Shown: piece after piece, positions 1 through 10,328 of the stretch
Position numbering within the stretch: position 1 is the first letter of the stretch
Layout: the number at the start of each line of letters is the position of its first letter
Assembly: GCF_004359215.1 (NCBI RefSeq)
Contig: NC_090613.1
Location: 7,458,048-7,522,047 of the forward strand
Reading direction: 5' to 3'
From: Bremia lactucae
Taxonomy: Eukaryota > Oomycota > Peronosporomycetes > Peronosporales > Peronosporaceae
Length of the DNA: 64,000 nt
Notes under the pieces: model-generated
Told to the model about the DNA's origin: nothing
Seen by the model: the letters and a program-made list of their open reading frames with translations, nothing else
Databases searched by the model: none
Position numbers and translations under genes: made by a program

Positions 1-40
1 CCTTCTATGTTTGATGGATCATTTAATGAATCCATCCTTA
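1..40 (+). pseudogene. gypsy pol fragment (RNase H to integrase linker)
   Basis: The first 40 bases read, on the plus strand, as a short peptide containing LMDHLMNPS. The same peptide follows RNase H in copies B and C (near 16860-16900 and 51640-51665). The fragment is cut by the window edge and stops being recognisable after about 40 bp, so only the tail of a pol copy is visible. Confidence 0.6.
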
Positions 41-165
41 TCTCGTCTTGGTCGAGAGATTTATCGATTCGTAGAATCAGTGCTCAAGAGAATGTGCCTC
101 CAAAAGGCGTCTGACTCTTACTGATCACAGCGGAAGCCTCAGAAATTCACGGAATGCTTTAGATT

Positions 166-624
166 ATGATGGAACGAAAATATGTTCAGATTTTAAATGA
201 TAGTAACATACCTTATTTTAAGTGCGCCAGCATAGACGCTAAATTCGCATTAACAGAAGATTTCTATATGATGGCCAAAACGTATCGGCCCACCTTAACT
301 GAAAAGGTGTCACCGATCAAATGTCGGACGGATGTTATTCTTAGCGTATACCACACTACATTTTCAAATAAAAACAATGTGCAATTCCGTTACACTTCTG
401 GATATTCCACAAAATTACCGAAAGGTTACACACAGGATACATCTGACCAAATGTTTTACGTTTGGTATAAAATACGAGTGATTCGCTCATTCAACAATCA
501 AGACGCAGTATTTATTATTATAGCTATAGGGCAACGTTCGTATAGGGTGACAGCAAGTACGTTCATCAAAACAATTGCATGCACGAGTGCGCAAACGAGG
601 CTACAACACTTCAGAAGCCTGTAA
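166..624 (+). CDS. hypothetical protein, 152 aa
   Basis: This is an uninterrupted 152-codon frame that starts with two adjacent ATGs. The product is polar, basic and rich in Thr, Tyr and Phe, with a hydrophobic stretch (VFIIIAI) near residue 115. I see no signal peptide, no RxLR or LFLAK motif, and no known catalytic pattern. It lies between a pol scrap and copy A, and its codon content is AT-rich like the surrounding spacer. It could be a degraded host or effector-type gene, or a chance frame. I do not recognise a family. Confidence 0.25.
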   Translation: MMERKYVQILNDSNIPYFKCASIDAKFALTEDFYMMAKTYRPTLTEKVSPIKCRTDVILSVYHTTFSNKNNVQFRYTSGYSTKLPKGYTQDTSDQMFYVWYKIRVIRSFNNQDAVFIIIAIGQRSYRVTASTFIKTIACTSAQTRLQHFRSL

Positions 625-989
625 GCTAAAATAAGCAGATCTTCAGAGGACAACACTTACTTTTCAGAATATTCTGCAATTGTTGAGAAACTGGATCCGA
701 GTGAATTGTATTTACTCGGCAGTAAATGGCCTTTAGTGGTTTCAAAGGGGCCTTAAATAAATGTTCATATTATTACTTCAGCTTCAAAAAACAAGGAAGC
801 TCAAGCGGGCGAATTTTTGTATCTTCAAAAAACCATGTATTATGCCAAAAATGTGCTGCACTCGTTCCATTATGTTTTGTAATGCCATACTATTTAACGG
901 GGTGGTCGAACCATAATAAACATTAAAAGGAATAATAAAGAAGGATAATGAATACTATCTTCAGTGTACTATAAAAGGGAATAAAAAGA
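625..989. other. AT-rich spacer with short broken frames
   Basis: Two short plus-strand frames overlap here (about 664-750 and 726-926). Neither shows a known motif. The frame starting near 664 reads as a helical peptide (VEKLDPSELYLLGSKW) before a stop, and an effector-like remnant is possible but unsupported. I see no RNA gene or repeat. Confidence 0.3.
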
Positions 990-1311
990 CTAAAACACTA
1001 TTATCGTGTAGATAATATCGTTACCACATTGGTAATGTTGTGGTAGTAATGTGACAGTTCTGTTCATTAGCTGAATTGAAATCTTCAAATCAATCCAGCA
1101 AATTGCTGCTAGAGGCGTGGATAGGGTGTGTGCAATGAGTCACTATACACTTTTTCTTACTTATATATAGAGTCAGGACAATGAGAACGTTAAATATATT
1201 ATATGCATTGTTTCCTTCTCCTCAAATTAATATTCGGAGCTCCTTTCCTTCATTGCCATCAGTGCAGGGTAGCTAGTGCTAAAGCAGTATGAGCAAACGG
1301 TGCCCGAAATA
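990..1311 (+). repeat. partial 5' LTR of copy A
   Basis: This stretch is recognisably similar to the LTR of copy G (44276-44470 joined to 46009-46144). Both have a TTACC..TGGTAAT segment, a GTGACAGTT block, a GCTGCTAGA..GCG block and a GCAATGAGTCA block in the same order. It is followed by TGGTTGCACT at 1314-1323, a degraded form of the TGGTAGCA primer site seen in copies B and E. The left end is not recognisable. Confidence 0.5.
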
Positions 1312-1452
1312 GCTGGTTGCACTTCGTGGTCCGTCTGACAACACCATATTTGATGAAAGGACGGCAGCTTTTACGCCACGCGTGGAGACTTTCATTCTAG
1401 GCTTGAGAGGTTCATTTACTTAAGAGTTCTCGTACGGAAAGCGGTCAAACGT

Positions 1453-2740
1453 ATGAATTCGACCATAGGCGGGCCAACCACCAGCGACAAATATTATTCG
1501 CCCTACAAAATGCGTGAAAAAGGGATTTTATCACCAGCAATGCTCTCGACAGGCAGTGCTGTTGATAGAGCAAGGTGCTCAACAGCTGCATTTGTTGAGA
1601 CACAGCATATACATGCTGCTGACGAAAGGTTTACTGATTTGTGTGCCTTGAATGCAATCGAACGGATGAGTTCGGTCGTAGGTGGACCAGCTGTTAGCGC
1701 ACTGTTGTTCGCTCTGCTGAGAGATGAGCGACATGCGGATATAGCCGACTTCTTTTAACATGAACTCGATGGGGCCCAAGAAATAGTAGCCTTTTTCACG
1801 AATAAGGCTCTCAACACGCGGGTGTGTTGAGAGAACAGGGTGCTCAACAATTATAACTATTAAGACAGCAGCATTTACATTCTGCTAGCGGGCCGACGCT
1901 TCCACGTCGACCCGAAAGCTTTAAAACGAAATCTCTCAGTCTTAGGCTGTCGAAAGTGACTCCCTTTTAGGTTCGTCGAATTAGATGCCCCCAATGAAGC
2001 TTGCCGTATCAGTGATGATGCGACGAAAGTGAAAGTTGGCATGTCCAACTTAGCTTGACGTGCCAAATCCTGGACCTTAGGGATCAAGATTCACGCCAGA
2101 TTACTTTTTATGTCGTATGAGGTCTTTAAGACCCAGCTCAAGCAAACATTTGAGCCGCCACTTGTTGAATTCAGGGCTCGAGCCGAGCTCCTGGATTTGG
2201 ATCAGGGCAAGCGTAATCTTGACGCTTATGCCCAGCATATACGATACCTGGTCAATTGATTCGTGAGTCATCCAATTGATGAACAAACACAGGCAACTCT
2301 GTTTCTTGAAGGTTTGCAGACGGTCCTGCTAAGAATCACCTATTTCAGCTCAAATTCGAGTCGCTCTTTTAAGCGAAATTTATAGCGAAACAGGAGGACT
2401 TCCGTCCTAAACAGGCTTTCGTCCACTCTGGAAGTTATCGTCCTCCGACACGACAAAAAAAGGAGGTCCAAAGTCTATGGACCTCCCGTATGTGGAGAGC
2501 AAGAAACCTCGCTCTTCAAGTAACAAACGATTGCATTTGTGCAATCGTTGTCAAAAGACGGGCCACTACGCCTATAAGTGTAGTGCCCCACGCCCAGTGC
2601 CTAGAAAAAATACTGAGCGAATCGATCGAGCTTCCGTAAAGAACAGCGGAGGACGCGAATCCGACGCTGTTGCAAAATCGCAACGGCTTGGCGGATCGTC
2701 AAATACGATCAGGGTCAGTGGGTGCGGAGCGACCTACTGA
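1453..2740 (+). pseudogene. gag: gag (capsid and zinc knuckle), broken
   Basis: Gag forms the particle that packages element RNA. The N-terminal part (1453-1758) ends ALLRDERHADIADFF and matches the Gag of copy G (46307-46528). The capsid part is readable in pieces: DLDQGKRNLDAYAQHIRYLV around 2195-2255 and HPIDEQTQATLFLEGLQT around 2270-2325. A CCHC zinc knuckle, CNRCQKTGHYAYKC, lies at about 2540-2581. Several stops and frame changes separate these blocks, so no full Gag can be made. The codons around the knuckle form a perfect 10-bp hairpin (2526-2549). Confidence 0.8.
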
Positions 2741-2770
2741 TCCAGCAACTTCAAAAGAATTTGCAGGCCT

Positions 2771-3240
2771 TTGACGAAAGTTGCTCCTCACACATTGTGT
2801 GCAACTGACTCAGAAGATTTTTTTTACATCATCACCTTGAATATTGTAAAGGAAATTATATTGCCATTAAAGTTCCAAGTCGATTGTGAGGCGTCGAACA
2901 GTTTTGTTCGAAGCCAATCGCTAGAAGATCACAGACTCAAATTTAGTGAGCGCGATACATCCCTCTAACGACAATGAAAGTACGCCTAGCAACAGGCGTA
3001 TCTGTAACAGTAAAGAAATGTGTAGTTGGTATCCAATGCACTTTAAAGGGTAAACAGTACGATGATGATTTCACTCCACGTATCTCAGGGGTATTGCACC
3101 CTTAATGCCCTGACGAATCGCCAATAGTGTCAATTTTGACACTCAGTATGGTATCACCTCGGCCGTCATCGTACTTGATTTGGATGACAAATTTTATGGC
3201 TTTGGATTCCAATTAATCAAAAAGTATAAACCCTGCATAA
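2771..3240 (+). pseudogene. retropepsin-like protease, broken, with inserted repeat
   Basis: The frame at 2771-2968 contains VDCEASNSF in place of the catalytic D-x-G-A-S loop, so the essential glycine is lost. It continues with LEDHRLKFSERD, matching the protease of copies B and C. A block of about 93 bp (3073-3165) interrupts the DDDF/IVLDLDDKF segment and is the reverse complement of a repeat found in copy E. After the insert, the frame resumes with LDLDDKF at about 3177-3197. Confidence 0.65.
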
Positions 3241-4140
3241 CCTGGCAGCATCGAGCCGTGGCGATGCCTGCCTCTCGTCTATCAGATGGCCATCTGATGA
3301 ACGTCTGGGAGCGTCCACAAGCGTGTGAATGTCCTACGAGTGAGTGCTATGGCCTTTTTTTGCTTCGATCGTTTGCGCGACTGCACAAGACCTCAGTGAT
3401 AACACCTATCATACTGTGGAATTAATTCCAGACGGCTGTGAACAAGCATATGCAGCGTTGAAGTTCGGCTGCTCAAATAAATTGAGTGGTACTAAAATAG
3501 AATGCTTGTTGGAAAAGTAACGTTAAAGTCCAATGCTTGGCTACTAGAGACAGTGCAAAAATCCTAGATCGACTGCAAAGTCGATCGTAGAGGATATCGC
3601 TATGGATGTGCAACCACAGCTAGAGGCAGTTGAGGAGGATATTCCCCAAAATAAACTTGAGGCTATAAGTCCCCAAGAATCTGTGGGAATAAACTCTTCG
3701 AAACCTGTGGCCAAATAATACCAGGTACCTTTGAAAATAAGTTTTCAAGAGTAAACCGAGACATGAAATGTCTTAGTAAAGAACGGATCAAGTGTAGGCG
3801 CTTATACACTTGATCTGATAGCGCCTCCCTAGTTTATTTTGTAGATAACTCAATTGCTAACGCTTGAACCGAAACGGTTCTTGCGTGATCTGCGTAGCAG
3901 CAAAGTCAAGAAGATCTGCGTACTTGTCACAGACGACAACTATGTGGTCGATATTCGGTCGGCAATAATTCTTTTTAGGAACGAACGGGTTCTCAGCAGC
4001 TCATCGATAATCGAAAGTGTCCTCGATGAGAAGACTCGGATGGACGTTTTACGTCCCAATCCTGGGAGTTTTTGAAGAAAATTATTTATACAGAGATTTG
4101 ATCGAATTCGAGGATGTATACCCAGTGACCAAAGGACCAC
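3241..4140 (+). pseudogene. protease-RT linker of pol
   Basis: This is the linker between protease and reverse transcriptase. DGHLMNVWERPQACEC at about 3285-3330 and LEPKRFLRDLRSSKVKKICV at about 3858-3920 match the linker of copy B on the minus strand (21616-21978) and of copy C (49620-50090). Close to 4140 the text becomes the peptide KATVATLSVPS, which in copies B and C follows RNase H. The RT and RNase H coding sequence is therefore deleted here. Confidence 0.6.
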
Positions 4141-4249
4141 TGTTGCTAATGTCAAAAGTGAGCATAAGGCCACTGTTGCAACATTAAGTGTTCCGTCGTT
4201 AACATTACTTGACGACGTATGAAAAAGTATCAAGTCCCTTAAAGGGTTG

Positions 4250-5150
4250 ATGAATTACCTTAGAATTCATCTTAACAATCCTTGAAAGGATCATCGAAGT
4301 TGGATCGATCCGCAACGGATCGATACACAACATGCAATAAGTTACTGTCCTTCATAGCTATTGCTGGCGACACAATTCGTGTCGTCGTCTTCAACTGTAA
4401 TGATTTGCGTTTACTTATCATGTATGAGTACCTATAAGTGGTCAATGTGGACCCGAGAAGACTTATTCACGATAAGTCGCGACTTCGTCAGGCCACCCCA
4501 GCATGCCGTCGGCAAGTACATACGTGCTTGCGAAGTTAGTTAACGGGTGAAGCTCAGTGCTTCATCCCATGATCCGTTACAACCTCTGCCTGCTCAGGCA
4601 GTGCTGGCAGTCCGTATCCATGGACTTCGTCTTCGGATTTCCCGAAGACGATCATAAGAACAGTATTTTTGTTTTCCTTGATCGTTTCTGCAAAATGGTA
4701 CATCTTGCTGCAGTCCCGGAGTCGATCACAGCCAAAGGCTGTGCTCGTGTCTTTGTTAATACGATATTATGTATGACTTAATGGGTTACCCCGTGAACTG
4801 GTATCAGACCGAGACCCTAAATTCACGGCGGAGTTTTGGCAATCTGTGTTCAAATTACTTGGAACATAGTCGAAAATGTTAACTTCTGATCATCCTGAAA
4901 CAGATGATCAGACGGAGCATGCAAACCGTATCCTTGAAGAGATAGTTCGCGGACACGTCCACTCTTGTAAGAGTTGGAGTGAGTTCTTGCCGATGGTGGG
5001 ATTTGCTATTAAAATTTCAGTGCATGCTTCTACAAAGCATACACCGTTTTACGTGAACGGCGTACTGACTTTTATAAAGGGTGTAGGGACTCGCTCAAGC
5101 AAAGAACTTTTTTTAGCTCTTGCTCATCACGCATAGACCCTACGATCAAT
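4250..5150 (+). pseudogene. integrase, broken
   Basis: Integrase inserts the cDNA. Pieces of the zinc-binding N-terminus and catalytic core are visible in changing frames: SMDFVFGFPEDDHKNS at about 4615-4663 carries the first core acidic residue, and VSDRDPKFTAEF (about 4800-4838) matches the second. SDHPETDDQTEHANRILEEI at 4882-4941 carries the glutamate block. Stops and frameshifts between the blocks make it non-functional. Confidence 0.7.
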
Positions 5151-5186
5151 GCAAAGGATACTAATGTTGATTGAATAAACATTGAA

Positions 5187-6268
5187 GTGGACAAACTTAG
5201 TAATATCCATAATGATATTACTACGATGATGAAAGACTTAGCATCAAAAAGAATGATATTAGTGAGAACAATAATGCTCTCACCAAAGAGGAGATTGACA
5301 TTTCCGCAGTGTGAACCGGTTGCACTGAAGACAAGAATAAAACCGAGTCAACACGTGATTACCTGGTAGCTAGAGAGGCATTGGTCCGTTTCGTGCAGGA
5401 TCCCATCGCTGATGCGGTGGACGATAGAAACTGAACTCCCACAATAATGGGAGAGCAAACATTTTTTCAAATAATGTTAACAACCTAGTCCTAAAGTCTA
5501 CGGTGAATCTACCAAAACTTGTAGTGACAAATGTTGGCAGTAATAAATTACTGCCCAAGTATATCGGCCCATTCCGTGTACTGCACCGCTAAGGCATGCA
5601 CACGATCGATCACCTCGTAGGATGCGTATGCATCCTACCTTTTATGATTTGCGTCTCCGCCCTTACTATCAGTGCGAGACTTCTTCCGATTTCATATCAC
5701 CCCGGAGCGGTCTAAGGCGTCTTTCAATATCTGATGTATTCGGGATAAAGGATGATAGTCTCGGAACAGAGTTTGGTTCTGACGAACCAGACGATCCACT
5801 CTTCTTTCCGAGAAAGAAATTTTTTAGCGAGCTGTCACCAGCTCAATTTGAAGAGCAGACGTGCCCTTTTGCTCGCCAGTTGATTAGTCACAACATGCGC
5901 AAAACTTCTCAACTGGTCACGGGAAACATTATCAGCCTTCATCGCTAACTCGCGACGACAAGATTGCTCGTGATCAATGTCCTCCTTCAAATAGTTAACA
6001 TTCACGATGTTGATTCGGGCTGTCGAACGAGGCGAACCCGATTTTTCCTCCCTCTCCACATCCATTGACGTATTTGAGTGGTGAGAAGAGTTTTCTAGTT
6101 GAACGCTTCTTGAACTACCTTAATGTGAAAGAGGTTCGAACGAGTTATCTCGTTCGATGGCGAGGAATCCACCCGTTGGGAACCACGATCCCAACTGATG
6201 ATGGACTATCAGGGTCTCGTTCGACAGTAGGACAAGACCCATCCTCTTCGACGAATGGCCCATCATAG
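5187..6268 (+). pseudogene. pol C-terminus with chromodomain remnant
   Basis: The downstream part of integrase is seen as the peptide MRMHPTFYDLRLRPYYQCE at 5622-5678, a form of the HPTFYVGxLRPY block that closes this integrase type. The frame at 6065-6268 contains FLVERFLN..VRTSYLVRWRG, the first strands of a chromodomain, which targets integration to chromatin. The rest of the chromodomain (WEPRxQL) has been lost by frame damage. The 3' end overlaps the antisense ORF on the other strand. Confidence 0.65.
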
Positions 6269-7174
6269 AACGAGCGCTTCCCGCGCTCGTAAGAGGATTG
6301 GAGATTCCCAATTCCTTCGCGCATCTCACATGAGACAAGCGTCCTCCAATAAGTGTCCTAAAAATAGTAGGAACATGACCTGGACTCTTGAAATAGCACT
6401 GACATGAGCCCCTCCACGAGAGCCAAGGTGCACTTGCCTCTCTAAACAAACGGTGTAGCTTGTAGCGTGCACCGACTACGGTCCGTTTATCGAGCCGTTG
6501 ACGAAAAACATTCAGATTGACAAGCCAGGCCTCGCGGCCAATGCTTTGCACATTCTGTACAAATGCTGTCCAAGCTTGGAACAAAGGAGTGACATCCTTT
6601 GCCCGATAACAAGTTTACCACCGATGCCGGAAGAAGGCATCGATTAAGAATTCCGTTTTATTCTCACCACGATTGTGAATCCTGGATGAGTTGAACAACA
6701 TGATTTGATATCGATCGTTGGTCATATTAGACCAACGAGTCAGGTTACCCTTAGGGGGCAATCATGGCTTCTTTTCGGGAGCAAGCTGCAACGTATTGCG
6801 GTCTCTCTCCTGTTAAATCATGTTTACGATGACGCTAACATGACCCTCGAAGCGATCCTATGAATCGCTCATTTCCTGGTGATGCAAACTAGCACCGCCA
6901 GCAGCATTCTTCCCTTCACGATCACTCCGTTCCTGGGTGACGCATACTAGCATCAGCAGAGTTGTCATCATCAGATGATTCCCCATCAAAGAGGTCCGAC
7001 GAGTCGAACAACCTCGTCATCATCTCTTTGGTTGTCACGGTAGAACCCAGAGATGATGACGAGGTTGTTCGACTCATCGGACCTCTTTGATGCGGCCTCG
7101 CAGGCTACGCGCACAGACTTGTTGGTAGCCATGCGCAAACGAATCAATTTCTGAAAAAAACAAAAATGCGACAA
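6120..7174 (-). pseudogene. antisense ORF of copy A (aORF)
   Basis: On the strand opposite to gag-pol, an ATG at 7174 opens a 62-codon frame. After breaks, a 154-codon frame runs 6584-6120. It contains AWTAFVQNVQSIGREAW followed by RTVVGARYKLHRLFREA. Copy F, B, C and 48.3-kb versions keep the same peptide with synonymous codon differences, so this strand appears to have been coding. A perfect-looking 44-bp inverted repeat (6984-7092) sits in the N-terminal part. Function unknown; no known domain is recognised in this portion. Confidence 0.5.
6984..7092. repeat. 44-bp inverted repeat (fold-back)
   Basis: The arms at 6984-7027 and 7049-7092 are reverse complements at 43 of 44 positions, with a 21-base spacer. 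The arms begin CATCAAAGAGGTCCGA on one strand and end TCGGACCTCTTTGATG on the other. It lies inside the aORF of copy A. Confidence 0.85.
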
Positions 7175-7267
7175 AATTGGAATATAAAAAATGATGCAAA
7201 TTTACAGAGAAAAACGTAACAGTATTTCTCTATAACTCCACGTCAGTCACTTTTGTGACTGTTGGCT

Positions 7268-7278
7268 AAGGGAAGTGA
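7268..7278 (+). other. polypurine tract of copy A
   Basis: AAGGGAAGTGA directly precedes TGTAACGG, the start of the LTR. This purine run is the usual primer for plus-strand DNA synthesis and shows that the LTR at 7279 is a 3' LTR in plus orientation. Confidence 0.7.
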
Positions 7279-7721
7279 TGTAACGGAGTGTCCCGATACA
7301 CAATAATTATTTCCTATAAGAGAAATAATCAATATTATTTTCTATGAGGGAAAATAAATAAAGAAGTGCAAAATTATTTTTTTTATTAATTTTGACTTGA
7401 TAGTTCCAATATTATTAAATTTGGTAATATTGACGCAATAAGACCTGAGTTCTATTGATTGGTTAATTTAAGTTAATGGTTATAAGACACGATTGCGCGG
7501 TGCGCAAGTAGGCGCCATTCATAGTTTGTAATTAACATAATAAAGTCAGTAGTAGTCAGAAGATCGTTACGAAGGAACTTAATATATTAGTACAGTTTCA
7601 CTTCCTGTAATCTTTCTCTGCACGTCAGCGTTCTTGACGTAAGTCGAGGAGTCTCACCTTTACTGTAATCAGTGCTGGTTGACTAGTACTGTTATCACAA
7701 AAAGCGAAGGGTGCCGTTACA
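7279..7721 (+). repeat. 3' LTR of copy A (443 bp)
   Basis: It starts TGTAACGG and ends CCGTTACA, an 8-bp perfect terminal inversion. A second, truncated copy of this LTR family lies at 63091-63379 (shared blocks include GGTAATATTGACGCAATAAG and GTGCGCAAGTAGGCGCC-like sequence). Confidence 0.85.
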
Positions 7722-8094
7722 ATTCGGCTGCTTTGGCGTCAGGAAGATATCAAGAGCTTTTTCAAACAGCGCTCTCAACGTTAAAGGGGTGTGCCCTCCG
7801 CTTAGGATTTGGGCATTTTGCAGCTAGACTATCTGCTTGAAGTAACGGGGTCTGCTGTTCTGCTCGCAAGTTTCCAAATTCGTCGAAAAAAATTGTAACT
7901 TAACAACGCTTGGCGGATGAGCACTGTAAGAAGGAATGTTCAAATACCAGTTGAGAGCATCCTGGTATGTAAGAGTGTCCATCTACTATTGCCACGAATG
8001 ATAATGAGGTCTTGAATCATGGCTAAATTGTTAGATGAGGAGATGTAAAGCGTAGACTCGACGGATGGGAAAAGTGATATATAAATCACTTTTC
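7722..8094. other. spacer with no recognisable gene
   Basis: This mixed-composition sequence follows the copy A LTR. I see no frame longer than about 60 codons, no RNA gene and no repeat. Confidence 0.4.
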
Positions 8095-8328
8095 CCCCGT
8101 GATAGTTCCCAAACCTTTAAGCATCTACTAGCTATTTTTTAGTAAAAAGCACCTACTAGCCATATTAAGTAGAAAAGGCACCTACTAGCTACTTTTAGTT
8201 TTAAAGAGCACCTATTAGCTGTTGTTTTGAGTAAAACAATCGTTTGTAGGTGCCTGAAGGTATAGAGCAATTTGTAAAATTAAAAAAATGGCTACTTGGT
8301 GCTTGACCGTTTAGGGACTATCACGGGG
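8095..8328. mobile_element. MITE-like element with internal short repeats
   Basis: The ends are inverted: CCCCGTGATAGT at 8095 and ACTATCACGGGG at 8328, matching at 24 of 29 positions when extended. The interior (8119-8236) holds four imperfect units of about 30 bp built on GCACCTACTAGCTA. No frame is present. I could not resolve a target duplication, so the boundary may be off by a few bases. Confidence 0.6.
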
Positions 8329-8532
8329 AAATGTCATCGATACATCGCTTGGAGGAGATTACAGGATAGGAAAAGCCTGATTGCATGTTCGACATGAGCT
8401 ACATAGAGAGAAATAAAATTTGGTTTGGCTGATGTTCCCATAGTTGTGTTGGGTGGTTGTTGCCAGCACAAATCAATGAAGGGTACAACATTTTGCTCAT
8501 CACCAAGCGAAGTCCTGTCTTGACTGTAATCT

Positions 8533-8944
8533 TCATGATTGGTTTGTCAAACGAGCCGTGATAGCTTGAAGTACCTTTTCGATCGGGATATTAATGTCGA
8601 GTAACTCTACATTTACAGGTACAATTTGTGTATGTGGCGGTTGTGTCGCTTCTAGAAGGTCACTTACGAGCCGGCTGGACTTGCGTAGGTATGCCTGCAA
8701 GGACGAATAAATAGACATTTAGTCGAGCCAATTTTTAATTCTTCAAAATACGCTATTCGAGACAATTGGACGGATAAAGTAGAAGCTTGTGGAACTTAGC
8801 TAAAGTATGAATACACTGACTGATCGGTTGTTTAATTTGCAACAATGACCCGTGTAGTATCTTAGTCATTACAGAACGCATGTTTCTTGGCGGCAGGTTG
8901 GTACTAGTTTCGAACTTCGGTACGAACGGGTCGGGACAGAGCAT
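8533..8944 (-). CDS. hypothetical host gene fragment, two frames
   Basis: Two consecutive minus-strand frames, 8944-8753 (63 aa) and 8718-8533 (61 aa), are separated by 34 bp. The second is rich in Leu and Ser and ends with an amphipathic stretch (PVNVELLDINIPIEKVLQAI). They could be exons or a frameshifted single gene. No domain is recognised, and there is no similarity to the retroelements nearby. It is the only non-repetitive coding candidate in the subtelomeric stretch. Confidence 0.25.
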
Positions 8945-9944
8945 GGACTGTGCGCGTTGGCACTCATAGGTGGTACTGTAGGAAAGATGTCCACAAATTA
9001 TTGGATGTGATCCTCTAATTAAAAAAAAAACGGTGCTCAGTTAGTCAACAATAACGAGTTTAACATTTGAACGGCTCGAACGCGTGGCGTTGCATCGTGT
9101 TAAAAATTCTGTACTTTGTTAGAGTCCAAGTCGCCTTTTCAAAAAGCATAGCGGACATGCTTCAAGATCTTTTCAACTAAAGCTGACGCTAGCTTGAGCT
9201 AAAAAGAGGTTTTGGAACATAGACCTTGCATGTGGGAACTTCGGGAAAGCTCGAAATTGAGGAGAGAGTCGAACATGACGCTTAAAGTTGTGAAGGGCAG
9301 TATGAAGATCGGACGGTGTTCGTCCTGTTTAGATACATTTGCTTTTCAAACATGGCAACCTCCATTTGGAAATATCTGACTTACTTATGTAAAGGCATGT
9401 TCTACACAGATCTGGCGCAAGGATTAAGGTTTAGGGTTAAGGTTTGGTCGATCGGAATAGACATATTCACCCTCCCTTTGAAAACCCATTGAATAAAAAT
9501 CTACTATTGTAATGGATACACAAATCTCAAATGAAATTCAAAAGTAACATATCCTTTCGTTTGAAAAGCCTTCATCAGTAAGAATCCCACGTGTTTTTTT
9601 TTGGCTATTTGTAGCCACCCATTTTATAAGCGGGCTTAGAAAAATGCTGTAAAGTTCTATATGAAAAAGCAGCTGTGCAAAAATGTTAATACAATACTTA
9701 TTTACGTTTTAATGTTGTAAGTTATGCGTATTTATACTCTTTTAATTTTGACAGTTTTTGTGTTTAAAATTTAGTTTTTTTTCGAAAATAATCTAAGTGT
9801 CAAAAATAACTGTAACAATATTTGTAATAATATTTGTAAATTTTTTATTTGAATTAAATATATTTTATGATTTAAATTTTTTTTGCGATTGTAATTGTGA
9901 AGTTGTCATTTCAATATTGTAAAATAGTCTAACTTGTGACTATG
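8945..9944. other. AT-rich subtelomeric spacer
   Basis: The stretch grows strongly AT-rich from about 9480. A short isolated telomere-like motif (AAGGTTTAGGGTTAAGG) occurs near 9428. I see no gene. Confidence 0.5.
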
Positions 9945-10201
9945 GTTTAGGGTTTAAAGTTTACGGTGTAGGGTGTAGGGTTTAGGGTGTAGGGTGTAGG
10001 GTGTAGGGTGTAGGGTGTAGGGTTTAGGGTGTAGGGTGTAGGGTGTAGGGTGTAGGGTGTAGGGTTTAGGGTTTAGGGTTTAGGGTTTAGGGTTTAGGGT
10101 TTAGGGTTTAGGGTTTAGGGTTTAGGGTTTAGGGTTTAGGGTTTAGGGTTTAGGGTTTAGGGTTTAGGGTTTAGGGTTTAGGGTTTAGGGTTTAGGGTTT
10201 A
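9945..10201 (+). repeat. telomeric TTTAGGG array with TGTAGGG variants
   Basis: From 9945 the sequence is a heptamer array. The proximal part (about 9960-10060) mixes TGTAGGG and TTTAGGG, and the distal part to 10201 is pure TTTAGGG. The G-rich strand points toward the gap, the orientation expected for a chromosome end at 10201. Confidence 0.95.
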
Positions 10202-10301
10202 NNNNNNNNNNNNNNNNNNNNNNNNNNNNNNNNNNNNNNNNNNNNNNNNNNNNNNNNNNNNNNNNNNNNNNNNNNNNNNNNNNNNNNNNNNNNNNNNNNN
10301 N
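10202..10301. other. assembly gap (100 N)
   Basis: There are exactly 100 N bases, a size commonly used for gaps of unknown length. Confidence 0.99.
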
Positions 10302-10328
10302 TGGCCGCATTGCGACGTGCCCGCCTAC
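10302..10328 (-). repeat. LTR end fragment (TGTAGGCGGG family)
   Basis: The first 27 bases after the gap are the reverse complement of the start of the LTR family found at 26013 and 63711 (TGTAGGCGGGCACGTCG). The rest of that LTR lies in the gap or is absent. Confidence 0.65.

Larger units (their letters stand above)
990..7721 (+). mobile_element. copy A: defective Ty3/gypsy retrotransposon
   Basis: The order is LTR remnant, gag, protease, pro-RT linker, integrase, pol C-terminus with chromodomain, antisense ORF, polypurine tract and 3' LTR. The reverse transcriptase and RNase H are missing: the sequence passes from the linker (about 4075) straight to the end of RNase H (about 4140) and then integrase. 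Every frame carries stops. It belongs to the same family group as copies B, C, D and F. Confidence 0.75.

Noticed and set aside
640..930. RxLR-type effector remnant upstream of copy A
   Set aside because: No signal peptide, RxLR or EER motif is present; only a vague helical character.
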